64,000 nt of DNA from Trematomus loennbergii (taxonomy: Eukaryota; Chordata; Actinopteri; Perciformes; Nototheniidae). Below the pieces are notes generated by a model. It was not told the DNA's origin. It did no database searches and saw only the letters and a list, made by a program, of their open reading frames with translations. The translations under genes were made by a program, and so were the position numbers. The DNA lies in assembly GCA_012861695.1 (NCBI GenBank), contig JAAOOA010000476.1:222001-286000 (forward strand), written 5' to 3'. Every line of letters starts with the position of its first letter. Position 1 is the stretch's first letter. This document shows, piece after piece, positions 51,890-64,000 of this stretch.

Positions 51890-54160
51890 CATAGACCTAA
51901 GAATAAAGTAGTTTTCACTAACATCAAACTCAAACCGTATGAATTTGACACTCAAACCAAGAAAAAGAAAATCCAGTATCACCAGTATTCAGCATGAGCA
52001 TGTCAAAGCACATAAAACTAGCTTCCTGAAACTCCTTTTATATTTCATCTCTTCTGTGGTAAAGTGCTCACCATAACACTCAAATGTGTCTTTTTCCCCA
52101 CACACCCACGGAGTACATCCTGCACACTGTGTCACATAACTCTTAAGGTGTCACTTCAATATGTCGGCCTGTTGTTGTGCTGCCGGCTATTTCTGTAGTG
52201 AAGTCATTGATGGGAAAAGCCAGCAGCCATCTATTTGATTCCTTTCCTCAAAGCTCCTCATGCACACTTGCAAGCAAAAAAAAACATTTTTACGTTCATA
52301 CACGTGTGGTGATTTGCCTCATTTCACAGACTTATAGGCTAATAGAAGCGGATCCCTAGAGAAATAAGAGTGTGCTTTATTGTTCTCCTCCCCTTGTTCT
52401 CACATTTCCATCTTCCTGGATGTTACACTGAGCTTTTGTCAATTTCAGGGAATGAAATGTCCTTGCTGCTTTTCATGCTTTTGTATTTCTGTCAAAGAGA
52501 GCTCTAGAGATTGTCAAAAAAAGGAGAAGCTAAGAGCAGAGGTTGTACTGTAAGACCACAACCCAAAGATGGGGACAATCCTAATGATGGCAATGGGAAT
52601 TCTGTGAAAAACCTTAATCTTAAAAAAGAAATTGGCTCTCCTGCTGCCGTGGGTCTCCAAAGTAGCTCAGAGGAATGTGATTGTGTTGAAGGAGAAAAAC
52701 ACAAATCGCTCCAAGTTTCTACCACTCCCCAAAGAGTTCACTGATAACTTTAGAGCACTGGGTGGTTGGTGGGATTTTTTAGACAGAAGACGGAAGGAGG
52801 GGAAGCCTGTTGAATGTCAGCGATGGTGATGTAATTTGAATATCAGACACCAGACAGAAAGGGCTTAAACTGCAGCAAAACAAATGGCTCTCAGCTTAAT
52901 TTGAGAAGCAGCAAAACAGGATAAAAATAGCACATCGTTGCCTATTTTGTGATCAAAAGCAGATTGTTTTCGTCTGGGAAGCATTTCACTGACATCCACA
53001 TTACATGCTCGCTCCGAATAACTCAATTACATTCTCCTTAAATAAGTATGTTGTGATGCGCAACTTAGCTAATGCCTGATAATTTAAGCAGACAATGTTT
53101 TTTCCAGAGTTGTAAGTGCAGAGTTTCTGTATCGCACACAAGTTATATGGAGTAGGTGAGACTGGGATGCAACACAGTCTCACGGCATTTCGTGTTATAG
53201 TCACGAAATTAATCTATTGATTTGTGTGCACCAACGCGATTTCGCCATTTTTTTTGTGTCACACAGAACGATTTTAAAAGCAATGTAAAAATAACAATTA
53301 GAAGGAAAAACAGATTTAAAAAAAATACAGATTTCAGTATTCTGACAGAACGATTTTAGAAGCAATGTATTTCTATTGGTAGTATGTTTCGTGCCTGCAC
53401 CAAATAATAACAAATTAGAAGGAAACAAATATTAAAAAAAAACAGATTTCAGTATTCTGAGGCTCTGAGCCCCATTTCTTTTCCTCGCGGACGGCAAAAA
53501 AACTCCGACATTATACAAGTAGTAGGTATTTCTTAATATCACAATAATAGTGTGATTAGTTTGACTCAGTATTTCCTCTTTAACCCCAACCCTCAGGAAA
53601 CAACCGTCTTTACAGAAAACCACATCTCTTTGTGAAGTGTGAAAAGAAAGTAAATCTGAAGAAAGGTACAGTTTTCTTGAGTGACTGTTTTTATATTTCT
53701 TCCATTTGTCAAACCTGTGTGGGCGTAATATGTGGGCTCGGACACAGGTGGCATTTAACCGTTCAAGAGATGAGATGATAGGACATCGGGTAGGTTTCAT
53801 CACGGAGAAAAACTGGCAGTTGCAACATAAAAAAAAGTGTACTGCAGTACAAACAAGAAGATGTGACGCTCAAACTGAAGCTTTGTAAGGTCACACGTCA
53901 GTCAGTTTCATGTGACACCTGCTGAAAAAACAGCAGGGGAAGCATCTACTGCCACAAACTCTTCTTGTTTCACTTCTGGAGATCCTCTGTAACCATAGTG
54001 GTTGGGTTAGGAGCTCCACTCTTGTTTCACTTCCTGTAAACTTCACGTTTCTTTATCACAGCGCAGCATTGTTTATACGTCACACACAGATTGTCCTTGA
54101 ATCAACTGGTCCATACACACCCCACAACCACGTATGCGTCGTTGACTACCCATCCACCCA
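51890..54160. other. Upstream flank with a local duplication
   Basis: At 53267-53460, GAACGATTTTAAAAGCAATG and ACAGATTTCAGTATTCTGA are each present twice about 80-120 bp apart, a diverged tandem duplication. No gene. Confidence 0.4.
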
Positions 54161-54165
54161 CGCAG

Positions 54166-54478
<313 letters not shown>

Positions 54479-55821
54479 TCAATGCGATAACAGCAAAACA
54501 GGAAGTGGGGGTAGAAATAAGTGGACAGACAGTAGCGTGTGCAAGGCAGCAGCAGCAAAAGGACAATAACAAGACAACACTTACTTAAAAGCATTTTCCA
54601 TTTAATTGGTTTTGCCTCATGTTCAGCAGTTTCTGTCCAAGTATTGAAAACTGATTTCTTTACCCTCGATTGTACACAGAAAATGATAGCAGCTGAAGTC
54701 ACTACACCTTCTGTCCAACCTACTCATCATTCTGAGATCCATTCATCTCCATCAACACCTCCCCCACAACGTATGAATAAAAGAGTTCACAAAAATCAGT
54801 CAGGGACGCTCTCCAGAGCCATTGGAAACATTTGTGCACATTTCATAATGGAGCCCACTCATGGCTGCTAAGTGGCCGACAACTCAATTACTCCAAAGAA
54901 TGGGTTGTTTTTTTCTGCGGCGGCGGCGGCTGCCTTGACATCATGCATTCATTCATTCCTCTTCTCCAAAAGGCATGCACATCGAGGATTATTTAATAAG
55001 CCTCAGACAAGAGTTAATCTAAAAAGGCCTCAAGCTTTCAGGTTCAGGGCAACCTTTGAGTTTGAGTTTAAAAAACTAGCCATTATTATTTTTATTATTG
55101 AAATGTACATTTTACACCAAAACGGAACACAAAAGCAGGACCAACCATCATACATTGAATTCCTTGACTAAAAGAGAAAGATTCATCATTTAAATACATA
55201 TTTAACAACAAATGGGCCGGTTCTAAAGGGTTAATCAGTTAAACCCGATGAGAGGGGATACAGCTGTGCACATGTCATCATTAACAGACGTCGTTTAAGA
55301 GTGACGTTTGAGTGAACGAGGACATCCCAATTAATACCTGAGGACTCCTCTGTCCTCGCGTCACCTCCTCGTGTCTCTCGCTCGCATCTTACGGAGGCGG
55401 AGCTAAGACGCAAGGAAGGGACGCGAGTGAGGGAAAGGAGGAGTCGAGGAGGGGTATTGAGACGAGGCTTATGAGAAAGTGACCCAACTTTTCACTAAAC
55501 GTTCTTGATGAGTTTACGGTCTGAATCTCTAGTTTAAAGTATTCTTCAATACATCATGGTGATTATTTTGTAAATAAATCAGGGTATGCTACCACAGTGT
55601 TATCAATTTGTTCGTCTTACAACTTTAACCCTTTGAAAGTGAGTTTTCAGTTCGTGAAAGTTAATTGTAACATGTTCGCTCAGAAATCCATTTTTGGTCC
55701 CATCTTAAAGGACAATTACAAATTGAGTCACTTCTGGTACTACGAAAAAGATGGCGACGGCCAAAACGTCATAATAAAGACTTCACACACCGATTTCATG
55801 GAGACTAAATCTACCTCATAC
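54479..55821. other. Upstream flank, unclassified
   Basis: A short GCGGCGGCGGC run at about 54918. No gene seen. Confidence 0.35.
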
Positions 55822-56318
55822 TTAAAGGGGACCTATCATGCAAAATGCACTTTTGTACGTCTTTTATACATGAATATGTGTCCCGGTGTTCCAGGGAACT
55901 CACCAAGTGTCAGAAAACATAACCCTCTCTCTTTTCTTCCATACCTAAATCTCTAAAAACGGGGCTGCAACGGATCTGATCAAAACTGATCCAGATTTGA
56001 ACATTTCTCTGACGTCAGGACAGAGAAGCTCCGCCTATATGGCCAACTCTCCACCTATCAGGGGAATGAGAGGTTGCCGTGGCATGGTAACAGCATGGTA
56101 ACATGACGCTCGTAACTCGGCCCCCTCTTTTGCAGGGGGGCGTGGTCAGCTGCAGCTCATGCAAAGACAGGGTGGAGGAGAGCAAAATAGAGCGAAATGA
56201 GGCATGGCTAATACGCATGATCTGTTTGGTATTTTGAAAAAGAAAACATATAAAATACCTTATATAGGTATGGCCCTACAATATATTATTCAAATATAGC
56301 ATGATAGGTCCACTTTAA
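55822..56318 (+). mobile_element. R3 family MITE
   Basis: Ends TTAAAGGGGACCTATCATGC and GCATGATAGGTCCACTTTAA are inverted repeats. About 500 bp, non-coding. Same family as 61568-62364. Confidence 0.85.
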
Positions 56319-57324
56319 AGTCTATGATTAATAGGGAGCTAAAATAACTGAAAAATGATCTGAACATGTGAAGTGAGTCACATGACCACGAGAATCGTTC
56401 AAAAGCTGAATTTGTATATTATATTTGTTGAAATTGCTACAAATGTCAATGGGATTTTGAAACACTTTTCCACTTGAAACATTAACCATAAATTCCGCTA
56501 TATTCCACTTTCTCTATAAATGGTACAACATAGAGGGATATAATTACTGAATCGATGTAACGGATAATGCAGACCTAAAAGTGAGCCGATGATAAAATCT
56601 TAAGGGCTGAAAACCAACGACAACATTCTTGAGGACATCAATCAGTTTTCTCTGCTCTGCCTTTTTTACTCTCTGCTGGATGAACCGCAGTAATGTATGC
56701 AGCCAATCCAGATACATCACAGCCAGCCAATAATGGGATTTATTTGTGGAATATTGAGCAGCCTGGACTTCCTCTGGGGAGCAAAGGCATAAGGATGAGT
56801 TAACACTGAGCTCCCACTGTGGCAAATGCTGTTGTTGATACAAAAAAGAATGAATGTATTGGATGAACGAAAAACCAGAGTGATTAATATTCTATAGCCT
56901 GAAAAGCCAATATTGCTCCGAGTAGCTTCTACCAGTATCTTGAAATAAACTCAATGTTAGCAGATGCAGAAATTCCCATTTACAATCGACTCTGGTGCTC
57001 GTTCTTTTATTCATTAATAACCAAGAAGCTCTGTCTGTTCAGAGTAATGGTACTATCTATCTGCTGCTTTAGGAAATCACATTTACCTCACAGTTAATCC
57101 CATGCATGGGCTTGACACTTTAGGCTAAAAGGGGAGAAAGTTAATCACTAAGAATCAATGTATTGATGGAGTTCACCTCGTTTAGGACGTGACCTTTGAA
57201 AGACCAATTAAAGCATGACATATGACTTCCTTTGTCTGGGTTTTAATGCAAAAGGAAGTCAAATGTTGAACAGATATAACAGAGGTCAGTATGCAGATAA
57301 AAAGGTAGTAGTAGACATTGTGCA
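56319..57324. other. Upstream flank, unclassified
   Basis: No gene or repeat recognised. Confidence 0.35.
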
Positions 57325-58262
57325 AATGTTCAGGTGTATATCAGTATTTAGTGTCTCTACTGTGACATGTCTCCATGCTTTAATGTTCAAAAAGCTCTTT
57401 ATTTTTCTCATACTGCCTGTGCTGCAGAACCTCTTTTCACCCTCTGTCTGAAACCAGAGCTGCTCTGATTGGTTAGCTGGCCGGCTCTGTTGTGATTGGT
57501 CAACTGCTTAGAGATGTCCCGCCCCTTAGTCTATCGTATAGAGAGGCGAAGTCCCTCCCCTTCCGGTGGGACTCATGGGACCTTATTTCGGAAAAAGTTT
57601 GTATTGAAGTCAATGGAGAGAGAAAGATTATCTTTCGATCCCGTTTGAATTGTGCCACGAATTACACATATGATGTTTGTCAATCTTAACTAATAATTTC
57701 CATGTCAAAAAAGTCACAGTTTGTCGTAAAACTGTTGAAATATAAGACAATGAAAAATACGCAACTAGAAAGACTACAAATCCCAGAATCCCGTCCCGCA
57801 TGCTGGCTCTTAGGAACCGACTAACTCCCCTTGTGTGTATGTACAGCTCTCAACATGCCCAGACTTGGAGTGATTTTCACCTCTTTTAATACTTTCCGCC
57901 TCATTCTGAAGAAAGAAGTGAAATGTGCCAACGTGACGGCCGTCTTGGTGTGTGGTGCGAGACGGGAGATGTAGTTCATTGAGCGGTTTCACACCAAAAA
58001 ATGTTACTTCACATTTTTACGACACATTTTAATTTTTTTGACTTGTAAAATTATCTTTTAAATTCACAAACATCATATGTGTAATTCGTGGCACAATTCA
58101 AACGGGATCGAAAGATAATCTTTCTCTCTCCATTGACTTCAATACATATTTTTCCGAAATAAGGTCCCATGGAAATCCACCGGAAGGGGAGGGACTTCGC
58201 CTCTCGATAATGTGTTGGAGCGCTAGCCAATAGAAGCCAATAGAAGCCAATGGAAGCGATTT
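57325..58262 (-). mobile_element. R1 family element interrupted by a MITE
   Basis: GTCTCCATGCTTTAATGTTC, CTCATACTGCCTGTGCTGCA, CACCCTCTGTCTGAAACCAG and CCCGCCCCTTAGTCTATCGT are R1 in reverse. After the inserted MITE, ATGTGTTGGAGCGCTAGCCA resumes R1. Confidence 0.75.
57540..58208. mobile_element. MITE with ~150-bp inverted repeats inside R1
   Basis: AGAGGCGAAGTCCCTCCCCT at left and AGGGGAGGGACTTCGCCTCT at right. The arms continue inward through ACCTTATTTCGGAAAAA, GATTATCTTTCGATCCCGTT and CGAATTACACATATGATG. No reading frame of note. A TA duplication is possible but not certain. Confidence 0.85.
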
Positions 58263-59205
58263 AACGAAAATCAAGTTAGAAAACTACTTCTTATTTTAAT
58301 ACAGTTTTAAAGTTTTGCATACATAAAAGTGTATCTAACGGTGCTTTAGTAAGAGAAAAAAGCAAAAATCTGTAAAGTTGCACGAAATAGCCTTAAAAGC
58401 ACTAAGACTTGAATGCGGTTTCTTTGTTCATTTGGAAAGAGGAAATGTAAAATATGTGTCTCTACATGCTAGTTTAGGATCATTTTCACAGACTGCATCG
58501 TTTTAAAACACCTTTATACAGGCTTCATTAATTAAGAAAACAACATGAGATTAACATTAATGAGAATGTATATGTGCTTCTACATGTGCAGGTGAACAAT
58601 GCAGTGATTCCCCCTGCTCATTATGTCCTAATCTGAAGCACAGAGGCTCTTGAAACGCTCCCAGATGGCCCACTGGAGGGTGGATGTGGGAGAAGGACGC
58701 AGAGGAGGCTGTGAAGGACACTCATTTCAAGGATGGCTTTGATCCTACGAGGTAAATCCTCTCTGATGACACTCCACTTTGCACATGCTGGTTGTTAATG
58801 AAGACAGCACAAGATGTGTTGTTCATCCATGATTCAACACGACGTGGACAAGGGAACTTAGCCGCATTGTCAAATCAAGAAACTCCAATTATTAGGAAAA
58901 GTAATGGACTGTGCGTCATGCAATATGAATCAAACTAAATAAATATGATTAGAGAGGTGTACAAATCAGCAGTCTTGACTCGAGAAAGTATGAAATATAT
59001 GTGCATTCTTTTTTTTAAAGTGTGTCGGTGAGTGATTCATAAAGTATTTTTATAGTGGGAATTTGTGCATGAAGTTAAAATGGTTTATCAACGACATTGA
59101 TAAACATGGCAAAGGAACAGATATGTAACTAATATAAGCTGCATTTTTTTTTATATACAGGTTTATCACCAGGTAAACAGCTAAAATCCATAACGATTTA
59201 TTGGT
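58263..59205. other. Upstream flank, unclassified
   Basis: No gene or repeat recognised apart from a CCAATAGAAG / CCAATGGAAG triplication at the R1 edge (58228-58258). Confidence 0.35.
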
Positions 59206-60330
59206 CCGGCAGTTGCTCAGTCAGTAGGGGCTTGGACTGTGAGCCGTAGGGTCGCCGGTTCAAGTCCCCGAACAGACCTAAATATGGAGTGTGGACTGCT
59301 ACTTGGAGAGGTCCCAGTTCACCTCCTGCCCTGCCGTGGTGCCCTTGAGCAAGGCACAGGACACCCCCCTTCCCCCCTCACTCCCATTGCTCCCCGGGCG
59401 CTGTACAATAGCTGCCCACTGCTCCTAGTACTAGGTTGCGGTCGAATAGTCCATTTAGCTTAGGAACCTTCCTAACGGAGTGAAATGACCCGGAAGTCCC
59501 TCAGTGGCAGCCATGATAAGTGCCGTTCGAATTCTCTAAATTAAAAGGAAAGGAGGTTTCAAACTTCCTTTATAACCTCCTTTAGCTTAGGAACCACTGG
59601 ACCTCCCTAACCGAAAGGAGAGGAGAAAATGCATGCTGAATGGTGATATACACCGTGATAGATGTTAAGGACTAACGTTTATAATAAATACATTTGTATT
59701 GCTTTTAAGATCTTTTCATAGTTCATACAATCATACGTATTGGGATCATTTGTATTAATGTGGACTGGAGGGAGAGGGTGACGAGCATAAGTTTCACTTT
59801 CCTTTTTTATTTCAATTCCAACTTTGGTCATGAAGAATATGTTTCTCTGTTGTCCCCGTTCATAAAGCATAAAACAACAGCATCAGAGCACGGTGCAGAG
59901 TCTCTAGATGAGTTTACAGTAGTCCCTCGTTCTTATTAAACATCCATGTTGTAGTCCGCTGTATAGAAAACTGTAGTTTCCATAGTTTCCCCACCGCAGC
60001 AGGTGCACATTTATGACCTCCGCTGGCGCATCATAAACACGTCGGATAGTGAAAGTGCAGTCGGATTCTCTAAAGTACCGCAGTCTCTTCTCCTAAATCC
60101 TTTTGAATTCTCCTATCCACTATCCCCTAACCCCGTGACGTTTCACTCCGAGGTCAAGGAATAGACGATAGGGTTAGAACTTAGGAGCTGTTTTTTTGGA
60201 GTATTCGACCGCAACCCGCGACTCCTGGTACTAGGATGGGTTAAAAGCAGAGAACACATTTCACTGTGTGCTGTGTGCTCTGCATGTGTGACCATTAAAG
60301 AGGGGTTCATCCCTCCCACTTCTTCTTCTT
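59206..60330 (+). mobile_element. tRNA-derived SINE split by a MITE
   Basis: The head has box A (TTGCTCAGTCAG) and box B (GGTTCAAGTCC) and the body matches the copy at 686-1045. It breaks after CTAGTACTA at 59433 and resumes with GACTCCTGGTACTAGGATGG after 60219. Confidence 0.85.
59434..60216. mobile_element. MITE with GGTTGCGGTCGAATA ends
   Basis: 783 bp. GGTTGCGGTCGAATAGTCC at left and GGAGTATTCGACCGCAACC at right differ at one of 19 positions. Inner blocks such as TTTAGCTTAGGAACC repeat. No transposase, and no clean target duplication can be read. Confidence 0.85.
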
Positions 60331-61567
60331 AAAAAGTAAAATGTAAATTAAGATTATATTCTAATAGGAAACTAAAACAAATGAAAACATATGAATAAAT
60401 ATTAGCTAATTAAATCTGCCTTTATTAATAGTAATATATATTGAATATAGACCAAATAACTATGTGTAGGGTCACTCAAAGATTATCTGAATCTAATGAA
60501 CATTTTAGTGTCTTTCTGCTTGGTTTTCTGTCAACTAAAGTTTTTTTCTGATTTACTCGCATGGCTCATATTTACTTGTACGATCATCAGAAGTACTTCA
60601 TTCAGCAGAAAACAGACACACTGTTAGAGACAAGCTGGTGAACAAAGTGGAGCATTAAGCAGATAAAAAGACAACTATTTTACTCAGGACCAGAAATAAA
60701 GCTAATGAAATAAAAATATTTGAAATTATTGTATAGAATTAATGATAAAGTTGTTCTGAATCTTGCAAAAGAGAAACATGCCTAATCTATTTGGATAAAA
60801 TGTTATTTAAAGAACTTGTTTTGAAGTGCACAAAAAAGGAGTTATTGCAGGTTTTAAATAAAATGCATTAGATGGTTTTTTTTTCTTCTTTTGACCAACC
60901 AGAATGAGGACATGATCCCTCACCCAATAATAGTTTGAATGCACAACACACTGAAGTCTGGGAAATCAAATGGACATGAACTTTATGGCACCATTTGTTG
61001 TAAATATGGTTTCAGGTATTTAAGATAAATCAAGTAAAATCAAACATTTGGTGTCCCCTGCAGGACGATCTCCACTGTGTGTGTACACCATTTCATTTAT
61101 TACATTTGCACTACAACTGCAGCCTCATCCTGCTGACCTCAGCTACCAAAGCATTCACTGAATTATTTAAATTCTCTGTTCAATTATGTTATCTTTAATT
61201 CAAAAGAAAGTGCAGAAATTTGATTTTAAATATTCAAATGCATTAGACCTACAGAAATGCTGCCTCTCCAATGTGCACCGAGTACAATAATAACAGCCGA
61301 GTTGAACCAAGGAAAACTGAAGTCACAGCTCCAATGATGCCTTATATGTTTATACATATAATGCTTTTTTATTACTTTCATTTCTCCCATTTATATCTTC
61401 ATTGTATGGGTGATTTACTTCCTGTTAATAAAAGGGCATATTAAGGAAGCCAACAGACATTTTACATACAATACAATGTTATGATCTTTATAGGATGTTA
61501 ACAACACCAACTCTATCAAATGAAATTGACCATTTATGCTTTGCTTTTAGTTATGTTTTTGCATATC
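60331..61567. other. Upstream flank, unclassified
   Basis: AT-rich, no gene seen. Confidence 0.35.
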
Positions 61568-62364
61568 TTAAAAGGTCACCTATCATGCTATTTTTAGGCA
61601 ATAGCATCAGGTCTCAGATATATAAAAAAATATAAAAAACATGTCTATGAAGTGTTTTGGTCAAAAAACAACAGATCACCCATTCTAGCCATGCCTCATA
61701 TCCCTCTATTTCACTTCCTGTTTCAAAAGTGCTGATTCTGGGTAGAAACAGATCTCTCTTGAGAATGAGACCCTGTGTCTCAATGAGATTTTCACCTGTA
61801 TAAATAAAGGCTAAATACAAATAAAAAAATAAAAATGTAAACTGAAAAAAATAAAAATAAGAGGGGGCGGAGCTTATGCCGGCTCATGCGGGACCTGGCC
61901 GATACTGTCTAAAATGCTGCGGTGATGAAACGCAAGGATTATTAGATCAAGGATTCTTTCTGAAACAGTATGGAGCTCAAAGGCTTTCTCTCTTGCCGGT
62001 TATACCACAAGGTGAGTTCCTTTTTATTTCCTGCTTCTTCACACACATGCTCTCCAGTACAGGTTAGCTCTGAGTGTTAGCGATGCTAATGTAAACACCG
62101 ACCATATTACGTCCAAAACAGTCGGGCATTGTTTCTGATAGCAACGTTTCTGATAGGGCCGTGGGTCCGCCGCCGATATTACGTCATATCGGACGCAAAT
62201 CTGGATCAGCTCCATTGTACCCCCGTTGTTAGAGATTTGGGTACGGAGGAAAAGAGAGAGGGTTTTGTTTTCTGACGCTGCGTGAGTTCCCTGACACACC
62301 GGGGACACATATTGATGTATAAAAGACATCAAAAAGTGCATTTTGCATGATAGGTCCCCTTTAA
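61568..62364 (+). mobile_element. R3 family MITE with nested LINE end
   Basis: Ends TTAAAAGGTCACCTATCATG and CATGATAGGTCCCCTTTAA. A LINE 3' end (about 61743-61858: GAGACCCTGTGTCTCAATGA, TATAAATAAAGGCTAAATAC, A-rich) interrupts its left part. Confidence 0.8.
61743..61858 (+). mobile_element. LINE 3' end inside R3
   Basis: TCTCAATGAGATTTTCACCT then ATAAATAAAGGCTAAATA and an A-rich tail, resembling the ending of the LINE at 45400-45467. Confidence 0.6.
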
Positions 62365-63732
62365 AGCTCCACTAATATTGTTTTTATATCTGGGAAAAAA
62401 GGTGAAAACGTCACCCCCACAGATAAACCCAAAGACGGTGATCACGTGACTCTGAAGTTTCCTTAATCTTCAAAAAGCATTTTGATTTGCTCTCATTTTA
62501 TAGATATAAACGTCACAAATGTGTTTTTTTATTATAGGACTGTGTTTTTAATCGCACTAATCTGAAACGGATAACTAGAAACTTAAGATATCACATAAAT
62601 GTAGTAAGTGGACTCTGAACTAAGTATAATTACTCAACTTAAGTACAGTAGATAAATGTACTTTGCCCCCGCCAGTTGTGTTGAGATCTCATAATAAAAA
62701 TGAAGGACTCTCACTGTGTTTCCCTTATTACTAAAGGTGGAATGAATTATCACTTTATTTTGAGACTAAATGTGACAATATCAGTTCGGTATTGGAAGTT
62801 TCTTTATCCTTATTTTTATATTTTTTTGCTCCACTTCGTTAGTTTTAACCCTTAGTTGGTGTAAAGGACACTCAGCTATCAGATCAGTTTATAAGAAACA
62901 ACCACATGCTCATTTTTCAACCACATTTCCCACTTATACAGTAGATGTAGACTTAGTTTTACTGTATGTTTTTCCAGTTTGATCCTCTGGCACCTCACCT
63001 CCACACCTCAGTCTGCTGCAGGGTTTGTAGTCTACTTTCCTTCCAAGTCATGCATCTTTAATCTAGCTTTGTAGCAATTATAAAAACATTTCTCACACTT
63101 CCCTGAAACACAGTTTTATGGTCCGTCATAAGAGGTGTGATAAATTATTGAGTTGGAGCTGAACCAGATAGAATTGTTTTGGTCACTCCTGAGAAAGGCA
63201 GAGTAAAAAGGTGGAGATTTAACTGTTGAAAGACACTCTATATCTGCTACCTGATGTGTTTTTCCTCCGCTATAAAAGGCACCTTTCTTCACATCTCAGA
63301 GGGTGTGAAGGCAGGAGCGGCATGTTCCCTTGGATGAGAAAATGAAGTGATATGCAGGCGGAGGATCGAGGCTGTGACATCTGGGCAGACTAACAACGAC
63401 AGCAGGCTGCAGAGGTCACTGCTCAGAGAAGACCTTTGTGCTCATGACTATTCGACATTCAAACCAGTCACTTGACATTTTTTCCACAAAAACTCAATGA
63501 CACACATAGTAATACTGTTGACACACACACATAGTAATACTGTTGACACACACACACACACACTATCCTATGCAATAAACACAACTGCTTTGAAATAAAA
63601 GTAACACCAAGACATCATAATGTACAACTTGGATTTTCCATTTGGATCTGCACTAGTGACACGTCTGAAGAATTACAATTGTCTGAGTGGCCATCCACAA
63701 CTTTGGTCCAGACTAAAAATCTCAACAATAGA
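62365..63732. other. Upstream flank, unclassified
   Basis: A CTATAAAAGG TATA-like motif at about 63270 is followed by non-repetitive sequence but no supported coding exon. A short local duplication (ACATAGTAATACTGTTGACA) is at about 63505-63550. Confidence 0.3.
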
Positions 63733-64000
63733 GTGGTGCAGTGACGAGTCCTAAAACCCAGAAGCCAGTTAGCATTTTATCACTACCGGTTCCCTCGTCT
63801 CAGTGAATGGGATTTCTCCATAGGATTTTGGAAAATAGCTGGTGATAGCTAGTGATTTCTGAAGAGTTTACGTGTCTGAAAAACGATTGTTGTTAACAAG
63901 TGGCTGAATAGGACTACAGAAGTTGTGGAGGACGTTGTACGTCATTACGCCGAACACGTAAACACTCTCCTGTTCTGCTTGAAAGTAAGTACCTGCGCTC
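63733..64000 (-). mobile_element. Second copy of the ~130-bp inverted-repeat MITE, cut by window end
   Basis: GTCCTAAAACCCAGAAG, GATTTCTCCATAGGATTTTG, AACAAGTGGCTGAATAGGAC and GAACACGTAAACACTC match the reverse complement of 28800-29190. Confidence 0.8.

Noticed and set aside
63265..63300. TATA-like CTATAAAAGG as a promoter
   Set aside because: No supported transcript or coding exon follows on the plus strand within the window.

Overview
This window is vertebrate nuclear DNA, most likely from a ray-finned (teleost) fish. The evidence is split genes with GT-AG introns, L2-type LINE 3' ends, tRNA-headed SINEs, many short hAT, Harbinger-like and piggyBac-like non-autonomous elements, and very long (CA)n arrays. 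I cannot name the species.

One host gene is recognisable. Ten coding exons on the minus strand, from 27528 down to 464, encode the N-terminal part of a type I (calcium-regulated) diacylglycerol kinase, best matched to DGK gamma (dgkg), with DGK beta as the alternative. In order they carry the recoverin-homology region (exons 1-3), a Ser/Pro-rich linker (exons 4-5), two EF-hands (exons 5-8) and the first C1 zinc finger (exons 9-10). The second C1 domain and the lipid-kinase catalytic domain lie beyond position 1. All splice sites and phases agree except that exons 7 and 8 are each one base short, which breaks the frame twice in the EF-hand region.

The introns (1-27 kb) and the upstream flank (27.5-64 kb) are mostly repeats. 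Between 9.2 and 11.0 kb there is a three-level nest: a Harbinger-like element with a TGA target duplication, inside an L2 end, inside another inverted-repeat element. At 19.0-19.9 kb and 22.4-23.9 kb, copies of one recurrent element (called R1 here) carry insertions, and one copy contains a 12.7-copy 57-bp minisatellite.

Upstream of the gene, a diverged ~210-bp tandem array (30.7-33.7 kb) is interrupted by a 926-bp hAT element with a perfect 8-bp duplication and a decayed BED-finger reading frame. A truncated LINE with reverse transcriptase lies at 43.9-45.5 kb, and a 22-bp minisatellite with alternating monomers at 50.5-51.8 kb. A SINE split by a MITE lies at 59.2-60.3 kb. No second protein-coding host gene could be supported between 27.6 and 64 kb. 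I see no sign of a new multi-gene system; the notable signals are the broken kinase exons, an in-frame cryptic splice site in the linker exon, and the nested repeat structures.
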